NCBI GenBank assembly: GCA_902826685.1
Contig: CADEFT010000037.1
Location: 1-64,000 of the forward strand
Direction of reading: 5' to 3'
Length of the DNA stretch: 64,000 bases
DNA from: an uncultured Acidobacteriota bacterium
GTDB taxonomy: Bacteria; Acidobacteriota; Terriglobia; Bryobacterales; Bryobacteraceae
The first letter of the stretch is position 1, and every line of letters begins with the position of its first letter. Below, piece after piece: positions 33,186 to 42,558 of the stretch. Under the pieces are notes generated by a model. That model worked only from the letters and a program-made list of their open reading frames with translations, had not been told where the DNA came from and searched no databases. The position numbers were made by a program, and so were the translations under genes.

Positions 33186-35684
33186 ATGAGTGTCCTCGCC
33201 AACGCGCTGGTGGTAACAGCCGTTCTTTTTGTATCCGCCCGGTCGGCCCACGCGCAGTCATTCTTCCGCAGTAATGTACTTGCGGATCGATGCGCGGTTC
33301 TGAACGAATGGACCTCGCAGCTATCGTCGAGAAACCTCGCGTCCGCGCGATGGCAAGACTTGCCGTCGCTCACCGCGCCCGTATTTCGCGCCGGCGTGTT
33401 TACCAAGTATTTCGGCAAGTCTTATTTGGATTTGGATGACACTGACCGGGTTGCGGTGCATACCGCCCTGAAACGCTGCTTCGGCGATTGGCGCGCCTTC
33501 GGGCTCGTAGCCGCGTTCGGGTATAGCTCGTCGCCAATGTCACTGGACTGGAAGCGCGCGGTGGCCGAAGACGAACGCGCCGGCCAAGGACAGTCTACGT
33601 CCTCCGGAGCACCCCAATCTTCGGCCACGTCGGAATCGCGCGGTGGCGTTCGGAACCCGGTGTTATTGGAAAACAGCGAATGGATCGTCTATCTTGCCAG
33701 CTGCGGCCGCTTCTCGACGATCGCGCAAATTGTGGCGCGCAAGCCGCCGGAGTATGTCTTTTCAGACCAGAATCCGGAGTACTGGTCTTTTCTGGAAGCT
33801 GCTGTTTTTCCCGCTCTGTCCCAACGCTGTCCAGGCTCGGAACGATTCGTTGTCTCCAACTATCTCGCGGGCATTCACGTCCTGCCGGATGTTCTTACGG
33901 AGTCGCCGAACGCTCCAACAAATCATATGGAACGAGCGATTAGCGAATTCGTGGTCACAAGAGATGGCGGCGGCTACAAATACAGCCGCCCGTCCTTCGT
34001 CGAGTCGTCGCTTGCGCAGATTCGATTCACTCGGCAAAAGAATCTCATCGCGGCGCAAGCCAAGGTGCAGATGGAGGAGAGCGCTCGCCAAACTGCCATT
34101 GAAGACGTTCGCCTTGCCGCAGCCGCGCGCGCGCAGGCCCGGCAGCAGGCGGTGGCACGTTTGAACGCCAAGACGGACTCGGCCAGTAAATGGTACCGCG
34201 GCATGATGCTGGCCAAAGGAGTGAGCCGCGTCGAGTTCCTTCGGCAACTGGGGCCGTTGGCGCTCGAAGTCTTGCCCCCAGTCGGTCTACCGAACACGGC
34301 TGGCTTCGCGGCCATGGTTTCCGAAGCGGCTTCCGGCGCCGGGCTCACGCTGTCCGGGACGAGCAAGGCCACGCTGGAAGTCTCGTTTGAGAAAAGAAAT
34401 CGCCGGTTTACCGCTTCGAACTCGCAACACGGCGGCGGAACTCAGGATTACTCGATTCTTGCCGCTCAGGCGGTCGTGCGCGTCCCGGCCATCGTCCGCC
34501 GCCCTTCGGGATTTCTGGCTTCCGAGGTCTCAGTGGCGTTCGGTAGCGCCATCTCCCTCCGGCGGGAGGACGAGTTCACCTTGCAAGACGTAGCGGCAGT
34601 CTTAAAAACTTGCCTCGCCGGCTTATCGAATGAAGCGGGCCGCATTTCCTCGCCGGCCGCGACCGACGAGGAATGGATGGACTTGCTCACAGCCTACGAG
34701 GGAAGTGTCGCGCACCAAGCGAAAGCCTTCTCGGATAAGTTGACCCGGCTTCCGAAAGACCGGGATCCGCTGAGCGGCCTCGACCGGATCGGCCGGATCG
34801 ACCAGATGCTTTCCGCTGGATTGGGGGCCATCGAAAGAATCGCAACGGTGACGCCGATGGAGGCCTTGATTTCCACCATCGGTACCCTGAAACCGGGAAC
34901 GCAGGCCGCCCTGCGGAAGAATCAACCCCCACCCAAAGATGTGGTGTCGAATTGGACGCGCGAGCTCACCGCGCGTGGGATTGCGGTCGCTCCACAAAAC
35001 ATTCCGGCAGCCTTTCTCCCAGTCCTCGTTCACCGCTTCGGAGCAGCTTCCCTGACTGCTGTCCAACTTGGAGAGTGGGCCGCCGGACCCACTGTGATTG
35101 TGAGCCAGGCCGTTATCTTTGAGCCAAACTGCATCGTGGAAACTCCAACCCAGCAGATGCGTGTCGAGTGTGCGACCGCTGCGGCGACCGTCGTTCATTC
35201 GAATGCTTACTCCGCCGACGCGTTCCTGGAGGGTGCCCAGAAATCCATGGATGCGCTTCTGGCGAAAATCGACGCGGCACCCCGCCCTTCGACGCCGGAA
35301 CCAGCCCTTCTACCCTCCGAGCCTTACACGGTTGAGGTGGCCTACCAACGTCTCAACCGGAGACGGCCACAAGGCGAGTTGATGCCCTTGATCTATCAGC
35401 TGGCAGTAGGGAGAGCATTCGTCGCCGGCGTTGAGAAGGCGAGCGGAGAGTTCAAAGTGATCGCCATCCCGACCGTTACCCAAGTCCAGGACATGACGAG
35501 GGGACGGCAATGGCAGGGTGTCAGTGCCGAAGTCATCGCGGACATGCTGCGGAAACGATTCGACGCCTATTCATTTCTCGAACGAAATTATGGGATACGG
35601 GTCGACGATCCGCTGGGCTATGCCAACAATGCATCTCGCGCGCCCATCTTGGCGTTCGACGTGGAGCCAAAGGCGCAATACTAG
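33186..35684 (+). CDS. Large exported protein of unknown function
   Basis: 832 aa with a signal peptide (LANALVVTAVLFVSARSAHAQ). I recognise no domain. The middle (about residues 300-340) is a charged helical stretch containing AAAARAQARQQAVARL, and the rest alternates helix and beta-like segments with few cysteines. Its base composition is slightly less GC-rich than the EPS genes. It stands alone: 127 nt after the acyltransferase and 185 nt before ilvD. Coding is well supported by length and the signal peptide. Confidence 0.7.
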   Translation: MSVLANALVVTAVLFVSARSAHAQSFFRSNVLADRCAVLNEWTSQLSSRNLASARWQDLPSLTAPVFRAGVFTKYFGKSYLDLDDTDRVAVHTALKRCFGDWRAFGLVAAFGYSSSPMSLDWKRAVAEDERAGQGQSTSSGAPQSSATSESRGGVRNPVLLENSEWIVYLASCGRFSTIAQIVARKPPEYVFSDQNPEYWSFLEAAVFPALSQRCPGSERFVVSNYLAGIHVLPDVLTESPNAPTNHMERAISEFVVTRDGGGYKYSRPSFVESSLAQIRFTRQKNLIAAQAKVQMEESARQTAIEDVRLAAAARAQARQQAVARLNAKTDSASKWYRGMMLAKGVSRVEFLRQLGPLALEVLPPVGLPNTAGFAAMVSEAASGAGLTLSGTSKATLEVSFEKRNRRFTASNSQHGGGTQDYSILAAQAVVRVPAIVRRPSGFLASEVSVAFGSAISLRREDEFTLQDVAAVLKTCLAGLSNEAGRISSPAATDEEWMDLLTAYEGSVAHQAKAFSDKLTRLPKDRDPLSGLDRIGRIDQMLSAGLGAIERIATVTPMEALISTIGTLKPGTQAALRKNQPPPKDVVSNWTRELTARGIAVAPQNIPAAFLPVLVHRFGAASLTAVQLGEWAAGPTVIVSQAVIFEPNCIVETPTQQMRVECATAAATVVHSNAYSADAFLEGAQKSMDALLAKIDAAPRPSTPEPALLPSEPYTVEVAYQRLNRRRPQGELMPLIYQLAVGRAFVAGVEKASGEFKVIAIPTVTQVQDMTRGRQWQGVSAEVIADMLRKRFDAYSFLERNYGIRVDDPLGYANNASRAPILAFDVEPKAQY

Positions 35685-35869
35685 CTCTTCGACCGCTTGA
35701 ATAGTTGGCGTTTCGGAAGGAAGACGTTTGCGGCATCCAAGCGTTAGAAGGTCCGGTCGATCTTCGAGGCGCTGCCTATTCACCGATCGGCTCCAGGCGG
35801 CGCATTCTTGGCGCAGGTTCGGAAGGGAACAGAAACGTCTGGAGCCAAGGCTACGGTAACATCGGAGAC

Positions 35870-37735
35870 GTGCCAGTCTACCGATCCCGAACCACCACGC
35901 ACGGCCGCAATATGGCCGGCGCCCGCAGCCTTTGGCGGGCCACCGGAATGCAGGATGGCGATTTCGACAAGCCGATCATCGCCATCGCCAACTCGTTCAC
36001 CCAGTTCGTGCCCGGGCACGTCCATCTGAAGGACCTGGGGCAACTGGTGGCGGGCGAAATCGCCAAGGCGGGCGGCGTCGCCAAGGAGTTCAACACGATT
36101 GCCGTCGATGACGGGATCGCCATGGGCCACGACGGCATGCTATACAGCCTGCCGTCGCGCGAGCTGATCGCCGATGCGGTGGAATACATGGTGAACGCGC
36201 ACTGCGCCGATGCGCTGGTGTGTATTTCCAACTGCGACAAGATCACCCCTGGGATGCTTATGGCGTCCATGCGGCTCAATATCCCCACCATCTTCGTTTC
36301 GGGCGGGCCGATGGAGGCGGGCAAGGTAAAGCAGGGCGATCTGATCAAAGCCGTGGACCTGATCGACGCCATGATCGTGGCCGCCGATCCCAAGCGCAGC
36401 GACGAAGACGCGGCCGAGTATGAGCGCAATGCGTGCCCGACCTGCGGGTCCTGTTCCGGGATGTTCACGGCGAATTCGATGAACTGCCTGACGGAGGCGT
36501 TGGGGCTCGCGCTGCCGGGCAACGGCACGGTGCTCGCGACGCACGCCGATCGCAAGGAGCTTTTCCTCGAAGCCGGACGGCGGATTGTGGCCATTGCCAA
36601 GCGCTATTACGAACAGGATGACGCGCGTGTGCTGCCGCGGTCGATCGGAACGTTCGATGCGTTTGAGAATGCCATGACGCTCGATATCGCGATGGGCGGA
36701 TCGACCAACACGGTGCTGCATTTGCTGGCGGCGGCGCAGGAAGGGGGCGTCGAGTTCACGATGGCCGATATCGACCGGCTCTCTCGCCGCGTGCCGCATC
36801 TGTGCAAAGTGGCACCATCGACCGCCGATGTGCACATTGAAGACGTACACCGCGCGGGCGGGATTTTTGGGATCTTGGGCCAGTTGGATGGGGCGAAGCT
36901 GTTGCATCGCGGCACCTACACCGTGCATGCGGAGACGTTGGGCGAAGCGATCGACCGGATGGACATCAGCCGGTCGCCGAAGCCCGAGATCGAGACGCTG
37001 TATCGAGCCGCGCCGGCCGGGATTCGCACGACGGTGCCGTTCAGCCAGAATGTGCGCTACCCGGCGCTTGATCGCGACCGCGAGAAGGGTGTGATTCGCG
37101 ATGCGGCGCATGCGTTCAGTCCCGATGGCGGCTTGGCGGTGTTGTACGGCAATATCGCCGAGGATGGCTGCATCGTGAAGACGGCGGGCGTGGACAAATC
37201 GCTGTTGACGTTCACGGGCAAAGCGCGGATTTTCGAAAGCCAGGACGAGGCGGTGGACGCGATCCTGCACGACCGCGTGGCGGCGGGCGATGTAGTGCTG
37301 ATCCGGTATGAAGGGCCCAAGGGCGGGCCGGGCATGCAGGAGATGCTGTATCCCACCAGTTACTTGAAGTCGAAGGGACTGGGCAAGGTGTGCGCGCTGG
37401 TGACCGATGGGCGGTTTTCGGGCGGCAGCTCCGGCTTGTCGATCGGGCACATTTCGCCCGAGGCGGCCGAGGGTGGCGCGATTGCGCTGGTGGAAGAGGG
37501 CGATGGGATCGAGATCGATATTACGAAGCGGTCGCTGCGGCTGATGGTGACCGATGGCGAGCTCGAGCGGCGGCGCAAGGCGATGGAGCGCAAGGGCGCG
37601 GCGGCGTGGAAGCCGGCGGCGCGGAAGCGCGTGGTTTCTTCGGCGCTGAAGGCGTATGCGGCGATGACGACCAGTGCGTCGCGAGGGGCGGTGCGGGATG
37701 TGAACCAGGTTTCGCGGGTGCGGGAGTTGGTGTAG
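35870..37735 (+). CDS. ilvD: Dihydroxy-acid dehydratase
   Basis: 621 aa from GTG 35870, close to the ~616 aa of E. coli IlvD, beginning VPVYRSRTTTHGRNMAGARS as in known IlvD. Earlier in-frame starts add non-homologous sequence. NSFTQFVPGHVHLKDLGQLV, SNCDKITPGMLMASMRLN (Fe-S Cys) and CPTCGSCSGMFTANSMNC (Fe-S Cys) are present, as are GGSTNTVLHLLAA and GRFSGGSSGLSIGHISPEA. The enzyme dehydrates 2,3-dihydroxy acids in branched-chain amino-acid synthesis. No ilvC or ilvB neighbours, so it is a stand-alone copy. Confidence 0.95.
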   Translation: MPVYRSRTTTHGRNMAGARSLWRATGMQDGDFDKPIIAIANSFTQFVPGHVHLKDLGQLVAGEIAKAGGVAKEFNTIAVDDGIAMGHDGMLYSLPSRELIADAVEYMVNAHCADALVCISNCDKITPGMLMASMRLNIPTIFVSGGPMEAGKVKQGDLIKAVDLIDAMIVAADPKRSDEDAAEYERNACPTCGSCSGMFTANSMNCLTEALGLALPGNGTVLATHADRKELFLEAGRRIVAIAKRYYEQDDARVLPRSIGTFDAFENAMTLDIAMGGSTNTVLHLLAAAQEGGVEFTMADIDRLSRRVPHLCKVAPSTADVHIEDVHRAGGIFGILGQLDGAKLLHRGTYTVHAETLGEAIDRMDISRSPKPEIETLYRAAPAGIRTTVPFSQNVRYPALDRDREKGVIRDAAHAFSPDGGLAVLYGNIAEDGCIVKTAGVDKSLLTFTGKARIFESQDEAVDAILHDRVAAGDVVLIRYEGPKGGPGMQEMLYPTSYLKSKGLGKVCALVTDGRFSGGSSGLSIGHISPEAAEGGAIALVEEGDGIEIDITKRSLRLMVTDGELERRRKAMERKGAAAWKPAARKRVVSSALKAYAAMTTSASRGAVRDVNQVSRVRELV

Positions 37736-37752
37736 GGTTTTACATTACGATC

Positions 37753-38115
37753 TTGGATCACGCGTCTGCGGAACAAGCGGCATATAAGGCACATATAGCA
37801 CGCCGAGGATTTCCCAGGGACGCATTCTCGGTACGCTTCGAAAAGGATGCTCATTACCACCGAGTATCAATTTCCAGCCAACTTCTGCTCGTCCGGGAGG
37901 ATAATGTCAGATTTTCGCAATCCTCCGTATCATGGCAAACGGAGCTGACTGTACGAGGCCCTCTTTGCTGTGGAACTCGTTCGGTATACGAGAGCCGGAT
38001 TAAGGTTGTTGTTGACGTCCCTTCGGGGTTTGATGTCCCTATTTCGACAGCCGTAACGCTTACTTTTTACTTGATTCCTAGAACCTTACAACCTCCAATT
38101 AGCAATATTCGTTGA
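37753..38115 (+). CDS. Possible short gene or gene fragment
   Basis: An open frame of 120 codons starts only at TTG 37753 and reads protein-like in its second half (ESRIKVVVDVPSGFDVPIST then LTFYLIPRTL). No ribosome-binding site or homologue is recognised, and GC is lower than in ilvD just upstream. The 418-nt gap 37736-38153 otherwise holds nothing I can identify. It may be the tail of a lost beta-rich protein. Confidence 0.25.
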   Translation: MDHASAEQAAYKAHIARRGFPRDAFSVRFEKDAHYHRVSISSQLLLVREDNVRFSQSSVSWQTELTVRGPLCCGTRSVYESRIKVVVDVPSGFDVPISTAVTLTFYLIPRTLQPPISNIR

Positions 38116-38153
38116 ACTGATTCGATATTTCGATACCTGCCTGGGAGGCGTCA

Positions 38154-39444
38154 ATGAACCGTGGCCTACGACTACGACTAGGCGTACAAGTCCTTTCTAT
38201 CCTTTTCTATAAAGGAATTGAGGAGCCGGCTTCGAGCCAGACTCTATCGTCAAATCTCCGGTTTACGCCAGTAAACACCATGCCGGGTGCTGGATACTCG
38301 CGGAGGCACTTTTGGCGGCGCCTTCGGATCACCCTCCCTAGTTGGGGGGGTGTCTCGGACCTTGCCCATTCCCTCATCTCCCTGCGCGATCTCAACATCT
38401 GCAAAGGCCTACGTCCTCAACGTAACTCTCGTTCCGATCTCTGGCGGCTCCGTATCGCAAGTCACGCTTTGGCCTACCGGTCAAGCAAGACCGAATGTCA
38501 ACACTATCACTGAGCCTCGCGGTAGAGTAGTGGCAACCAATGCCGTAATCCCTGCTGGTACCTCCGGCTCGATCGACATCTGGGCGAGCAACTCCACCGA
38601 CCTCCTCGTTGATATAACGGGCTTCTTCATCGAGACTACCGGCCTCTCGTACTACCCTATAACGCCTTGTCGCATTGTAGAGACTCGGCCAGACTATGCG
38701 CCGCCTGATATTGGACAATTGTTTGGGCCACCAGCACTGGTGGCTGGAGTTACGAGATCATTCCCATTCCCGCAAGGCAGGTGTAACATTCCCGTTACCG
38801 CCCAAGCTTACCATGTGAACATAACTGTCGTTCCATCTGGCGCTCTTGTATACCTTGTCGCATACCCGACCGGTTCCAGCTTGCCTAATACGTCCACCCT
38901 CAACTCCTGGGACGGCCGGATCCTCGCCAACGGAGCCATTGTACCAGCCGGGATCGGCAGTGGCGTCAATGTATATTCCACGAATCCGACTCATCTGATC
39001 GTCGACGTCGCCGGTTACTTTGCTCCGAGTAATGGGTCTGGCCTGATGTTCAATACAATCGTTCCCTGCCGGACCGCTAACATTTCGGTGCAGCCAACCA
39101 CGGATGCTTTTGTTCCAATGGCCGGCACCTGCTGGATCTCGGGAACTGCCGCGGCTTATGCAGCAAATGTCACCGCCGCGGTCTCAGAGCCACTTGCTTA
39201 TATTTCGGCCTGGCCTTCCGGGGCGGCGTGGCCCGGCGTCTCTCTGTTGAATGCCTTTGACGCGATTCCGGGTACTAAGGTTGGGAACGCAGCGCTGCTT
39301 TCAGCCGGATCCGGTGGGCAAATTGCCCTACGATCGACTGCTCCCGCCACTGTGACGGTGGACGTGAACGGCTTCTTCACCCCAGAAGGGACTGGTGGTG
39401 GCGGCGGTGGCGGCACGTCCTGCAACAAACTACTGTGCCCGTAG
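38154..39444 (+). pseudogene. Secreted three-repeat beta protein, broken by one extra base
   Basis: The reading frame from ATG 38154 runs to FTPV and is then lost. The next frame (+1) restarts with TPCRVLDTRGGTFGGAFG and runs to 39444. Removing one A from the AAA at 38273-38275 restores FTPVTPCRVLDTR, the usual junction in this family. The restored product has three repeats of about 110 residues, each ending in a strand such as DLLVDITGFFIE, HLIVDVAGYFAP and TVTVDVNGFFTP, with WPTG/YPTG/WPSG turns. It ends with a glycine run and a CNKLLCP tail. Either a real frameshift mutation or a sequence error. Confidence 0.75.
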
Positions 39445-39467
39445 CAAGCCAGTCCGGAGAACACCCA

Positions 39468-41009
39468 ATGCCACAGTCACCTGCGAATCGCATTCGTCCC
39501 GCGGCCGCCGCCCTCGGAACGCTATTCCTCTTGCTAAATGCTTCTCCTGCGCTGCTGGCGCAGGCGTCCCTGCAAGCCAATCCCAATCCGATCTTCGTCT
39601 CCGACGGGAGTGGGCTGGGTGCGACAACGCTATTCTACACTTCTCCGGCATCCGTGCCGATCGCTATTTACGCAGGCGGCACCCTGTTTTGTGCGCCAGC
39701 GCCGGGTTCTGGTAGCTGCCCAACCGGCACTTGGGTGTCCAATGGATTGACATTTGAGCTCAGAGAAGCGTTTACTGGAACCGTGCTGGCGTCCGTGACC
39801 GTTCAGGTGATCAACACGAACCTTTCGTGCTCAGGAATGAACCCGAGCTTTGTCGGACCGGTGAGCCCATCGACTGCGCTTCAGTTCAGCGTTCTGGGCG
39901 TTGCGAACGCGACTGCGGTCCACTATTTGGTTCAACCCGAAAATACGCCTTTGAGTAGTTCGCCTTCGCAGCCGGCTGTAAATGTTGGCGGCGGGACATG
40001 GAGCGCGGGCGTCAGCACGGCGCTCCCGCTCGGCGGGTATAAGGTTACAGCACGTCTTACCGCAGCAAACGGCCAACAGGTGTTCTGCAAGTATCCCGCT
40101 TTTTTCACGGTTGCAACCAACCCCAATCCGGATCCGAGTTACTCCTGTGGAAGTATTGCCGGAGAATGGAAGGACAATCTCACGCACCCGGTTCCTGGAA
40201 CTTGGAACCTGACGCAAGCTGCAACGTCATCGGTTGCTCCTGTGCCGGTCACCGGCACCTACAGGACATCTCCGGTCGGCAATTGCCCCGAAGTAACGTG
40301 GACTGCATCAGGCACGATTAATACTGCCAGCGGGCAATACGCGCTGACTGCGACGAATCCAAACCCGCCGTCATCTGCCAATTGTGAGAAGAACAACCTG
40401 CAGGAGGCGGGGAATATCCAAACGATCCTCTGCGATGTCGGCACGGGTCCATTCGCTATCGTGCGGAATGGGACTACGATTAACAGCGGTACCTACACTA
40501 TGAGGCGTCAGGGGCCTGTTCCAGTACCTAGTGGTGACTCATCTGCGTTCACAAGCTGGAATTCCACTGGGTATTCCACGTGGGGCGGATTTGCTGGCAC
40601 AATAACTTTGCCGCAGGGCTCACCGAGCGGGTTTAGTTTCGCCGGACGCGCTGTGGGCGAGACTGACGGGCCGGGGGGCGCGTCCGACGGATGCTGGTTC
40701 AGTGGCTCAGCGGTCACTCAGTTAACGGGATTGACGGGAGGAGCATGGTACGTGAACCGATCCAACAGCTACGCAACTGACTACATCGGATATGCCCCAT
40801 CGGGCGTTGGGTACTATCAAGCATATCGCTCTCTCGCCGGCTTACCAACCAATTGCACCGTATCGATCCCCCAGCAGATGGTCATCTCCTCCGGGGCTTT
40901 GCAGAACGTGCCGTACGGAGCAGTCAATACACTGACGATTCAAATAAAGCCGTCTTCGGTCGCCGTGAGCCGGGCAACGGCCAGTGCTGAACGCCCCTTC
41001 GGATTTTAA
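39468..41009 (+). CDS. Secreted protein of unknown function
   Basis: 513 aa from the ATG at 39468, with GGAG upstream and a signal peptide (AALGTLFLLLNASPALLAQA). Low lysine and high Ser/Thr/Gly content, paired cysteines (FCAPAPGSGSC) and beta-rich stretches suggest an extracellular multi-domain protein. Around residues 60-110 is an Ig-like fold pattern (LFYTSPASVPIAIYAGGTLF). No family recognised. It follows the broken repeat protein by 23 nt, so both may once have been one operon with the next broken gene. Confidence 0.65.
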   Translation: MPQSPANRIRPAAAALGTLFLLLNASPALLAQASLQANPNPIFVSDGSGLGATTLFYTSPASVPIAIYAGGTLFCAPAPGSGSCPTGTWVSNGLTFELREAFTGTVLASVTVQVINTNLSCSGMNPSFVGPVSPSTALQFSVLGVANATAVHYLVQPENTPLSSSPSQPAVNVGGGTWSAGVSTALPLGGYKVTARLTAANGQQVFCKYPAFFTVATNPNPDPSYSCGSIAGEWKDNLTHPVPGTWNLTQAATSSVAPVPVTGTYRTSPVGNCPEVTWTASGTINTASGQYALTATNPNPPSSANCEKNNLQEAGNIQTILCDVGTGPFAIVRNGTTINSGTYTMRRQGPVPVPSGDSSAFTSWNSTGYSTWGGFAGTITLPQGSPSGFSFAGRAVGETDGPGGASDGCWFSGSAVTQLTGLTGGAWYVNRSNSYATDYIGYAPSGVGYYQAYRSLAGLPTNCTVSIPQQMVISSGALQNVPYGAVNTLTIQIKPSSVAVSRATASAERPFGF

Positions 41010-41031
41010 GTTGAGGTATTGGAGGTTATTG

Positions 41032-41883
41032 ATGCGAAGGCCCAGACAACTGGAAACGTCGCTGGCTACGCTGTCGATAGGCATTTTCTGCCATGCTCTC
41101 TTGCAGGGGCAGCCTCAAGGGCAACCTGCGCGCAAACAGATCGCGATATCCCTGCGCGGCCCGGCACCTCTACGACAGATCGCGGATCGATTTCGTCATC
41201 AGTTCGAGTGGCAGATCAACTATTAAGAACCACCGTGGGAGAGCCAGACAGATCTTACAGCAGCGCCCGGCGGGCTGCGCGGAAAGAATGGTGGGCCGCT
41301 GCTGTACCCAACAGGTCGCTTAGTGGCGTTGCAATTCGACGAGCCGCGTGATCGTCGCGATGTGGCGGAGCAAAGACGGACGCTGAATTCGGTGTTTGCG
41401 CAGTATCAGCGGTCCGGCAATTCGCCCTTTTTCGTTCTGCGGCACGATGGCCCCTACACGGACATTGTTCCCTCGGCGCTAGTCCGATCGGATGGCAAGA
41501 TAGTGGAGTACCAGCCTCTCTTAGACACTCGCGTTACGCTTTCCCCGGCGAGGAGAAGCGTAGGGGAGACTGTCATGAAGGTTCTCGCGGAAGTTAGCAG
41601 GATCCGCCAAGTTAACATTGTACAAGGTCTAATACCGGCGAATGCCTTTTACACTTCAGCGGATTCGGTGGTATTCAGCGAGGGGAATAACGAGCGGGCT
41701 AGGGATGTGCTGATTCGAGCTTTTGAAGACCAAAACGGACTGAGGCGGAAATTGGGTCTCGCACTCGGCTATAGCTGGAGTCTGAACTACGAGGCGAATG
41801 AAAACACGTTCTTTTTCAATTGCATAGTCCGGAGCAGTCCGGCGAGCGTCACAGGCCAGGGCAATTCCAGTCGATTGCCCTGA
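41032..41883 (+). pseudogene. Exported protein gene interrupted by an in-frame TAA
   Basis: ATG 41032 has a strong GGAGG at 7 nt. The frame reads through SLRGPAPLRQIADRFRHQFE to INY, hits TAA at 41224-41226, and continues in the same frame with EPPWESQTDLTAAPGGLRGK, later GPLLYPTGRLVALQFDEPRD, to 41883. INY-E/D-PPW is a plausible original, so one base change (GAA to TAA) would explain it. Full length would be about 283 aa. Function unknown. A second product starting after the stop (e.g. at 41323) is possible but would lack the signal region. Confidence 0.65.
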
Positions 41884-42161
41884 ACTTGCGCGTGCCTCCG
41901 TGACGGAGTTCGGGCCATTTCTGGGGCCACGCCGGTCAAGCGGCTCGCTGCGTCTCCGGCGCCGATAGGCCGGAAGAGGACCGGGTACGATGTGAGGTCT
42001 TCGCGGCGGTGCCCCATGCCGGGCATTTGCGCAAGAGCCTCGAACGCGTTGTAGAGCTTATCGATCCACCGGTCTGCCGCGTCGATGTTGTCACTGGCGA
42101 TGTACTCCCAAATCTCGTCGAGATCGAATTCGGCGTCCGCGCCGAGAATGTAGCCGGTCAC
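41787..42161 (-). pseudogene. parE: ParE-family toxin with a replaced C-terminus
   Basis: 124 aa. Residues 1-67 match a ParE/RelE toxin (LDEIWEYIASDNIDAADRWI, then LAQMPGMGHRREDLTSYPVL, FRPIG). After PIG the usual C-terminal strands (the GRY-type segment with the catalytic or gyrase-contact residues) are missing. Instead the frame runs through unrelated sequence that overlaps the end of the neighbouring plus-strand gene. The toxin is therefore probably inactive. It overlaps parD by 4 nt. Confidence 0.7.
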
Positions 42162-42424
42162 GAGCGGGATTTCCGGCGCTCGGCGGACTTGCGCTCCAGC
42201 CGGGCCCGCGCCTGGGCGGGCTCTACTTTATCGCCCTGATCGAGGGCGGCGAGGCGCCGGCCCAACTCACCGTTGAATTCCGCCAGTTGGGCGGCGCGCG
42301 CCGCATCATGCTCTTCTAAAAGCCGCAGAGCTTCCCGGACGACTTCGCTGGCGGAGTTGTAGCGGCCGGAGTCCACCTTGGCGCTGACAAATTTTTCCAA
42401 CTCTGGTGTGAGAGAAACGTTCAT
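42158..42424 (-). CDS. parD: ParD-like ribbon-helix-helix antitoxin
   Basis: 88 aa from the ATG at 42424. MNVSLTPELEKFVSAKVDSG then SASEVVREALRLLEEHD is the ParD/CC2985 signature: a ribbon-helix-helix DNA-binding N-terminus and a helical, charged toxin-binding tail. It is the first gene of the pair, coupled to parE by ATGA. It looks intact although the toxin is not. Confidence 0.85.
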   Translation of the reverse strand: MNVSLTPELEKFVSAKVDSGRYNSASEVVREALRLLEEHDAARAAQLAEFNGELGRRLAALDQGDKVEPAQARARLERKSAERRKSRS

Positions 42425-42558
42425 GAGCGATGCCTCCGGTGCTTGCCGGTCATCGACCAGCCTAGCCGCTATAGCGAACCTTGTCAATGTTGGTTATTCC
42501 GAATACGTTTCCGCTCCCGCGAATTCGACGCTTACCTTCGCTGAAAGCGGCTAGCGTG

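Noticed and set aside
37736..38153. Rho-independent terminator or RNA gene after ilvD
   Set aside because: No GC-rich hairpin with a T-run and no tRNA-like fold could be made out.
41224..41226. Recoding of the TAA (as for selenocysteine)
   Set aside because: Selenocysteine uses TGA; a TAA in frame is better explained by mutation or error.
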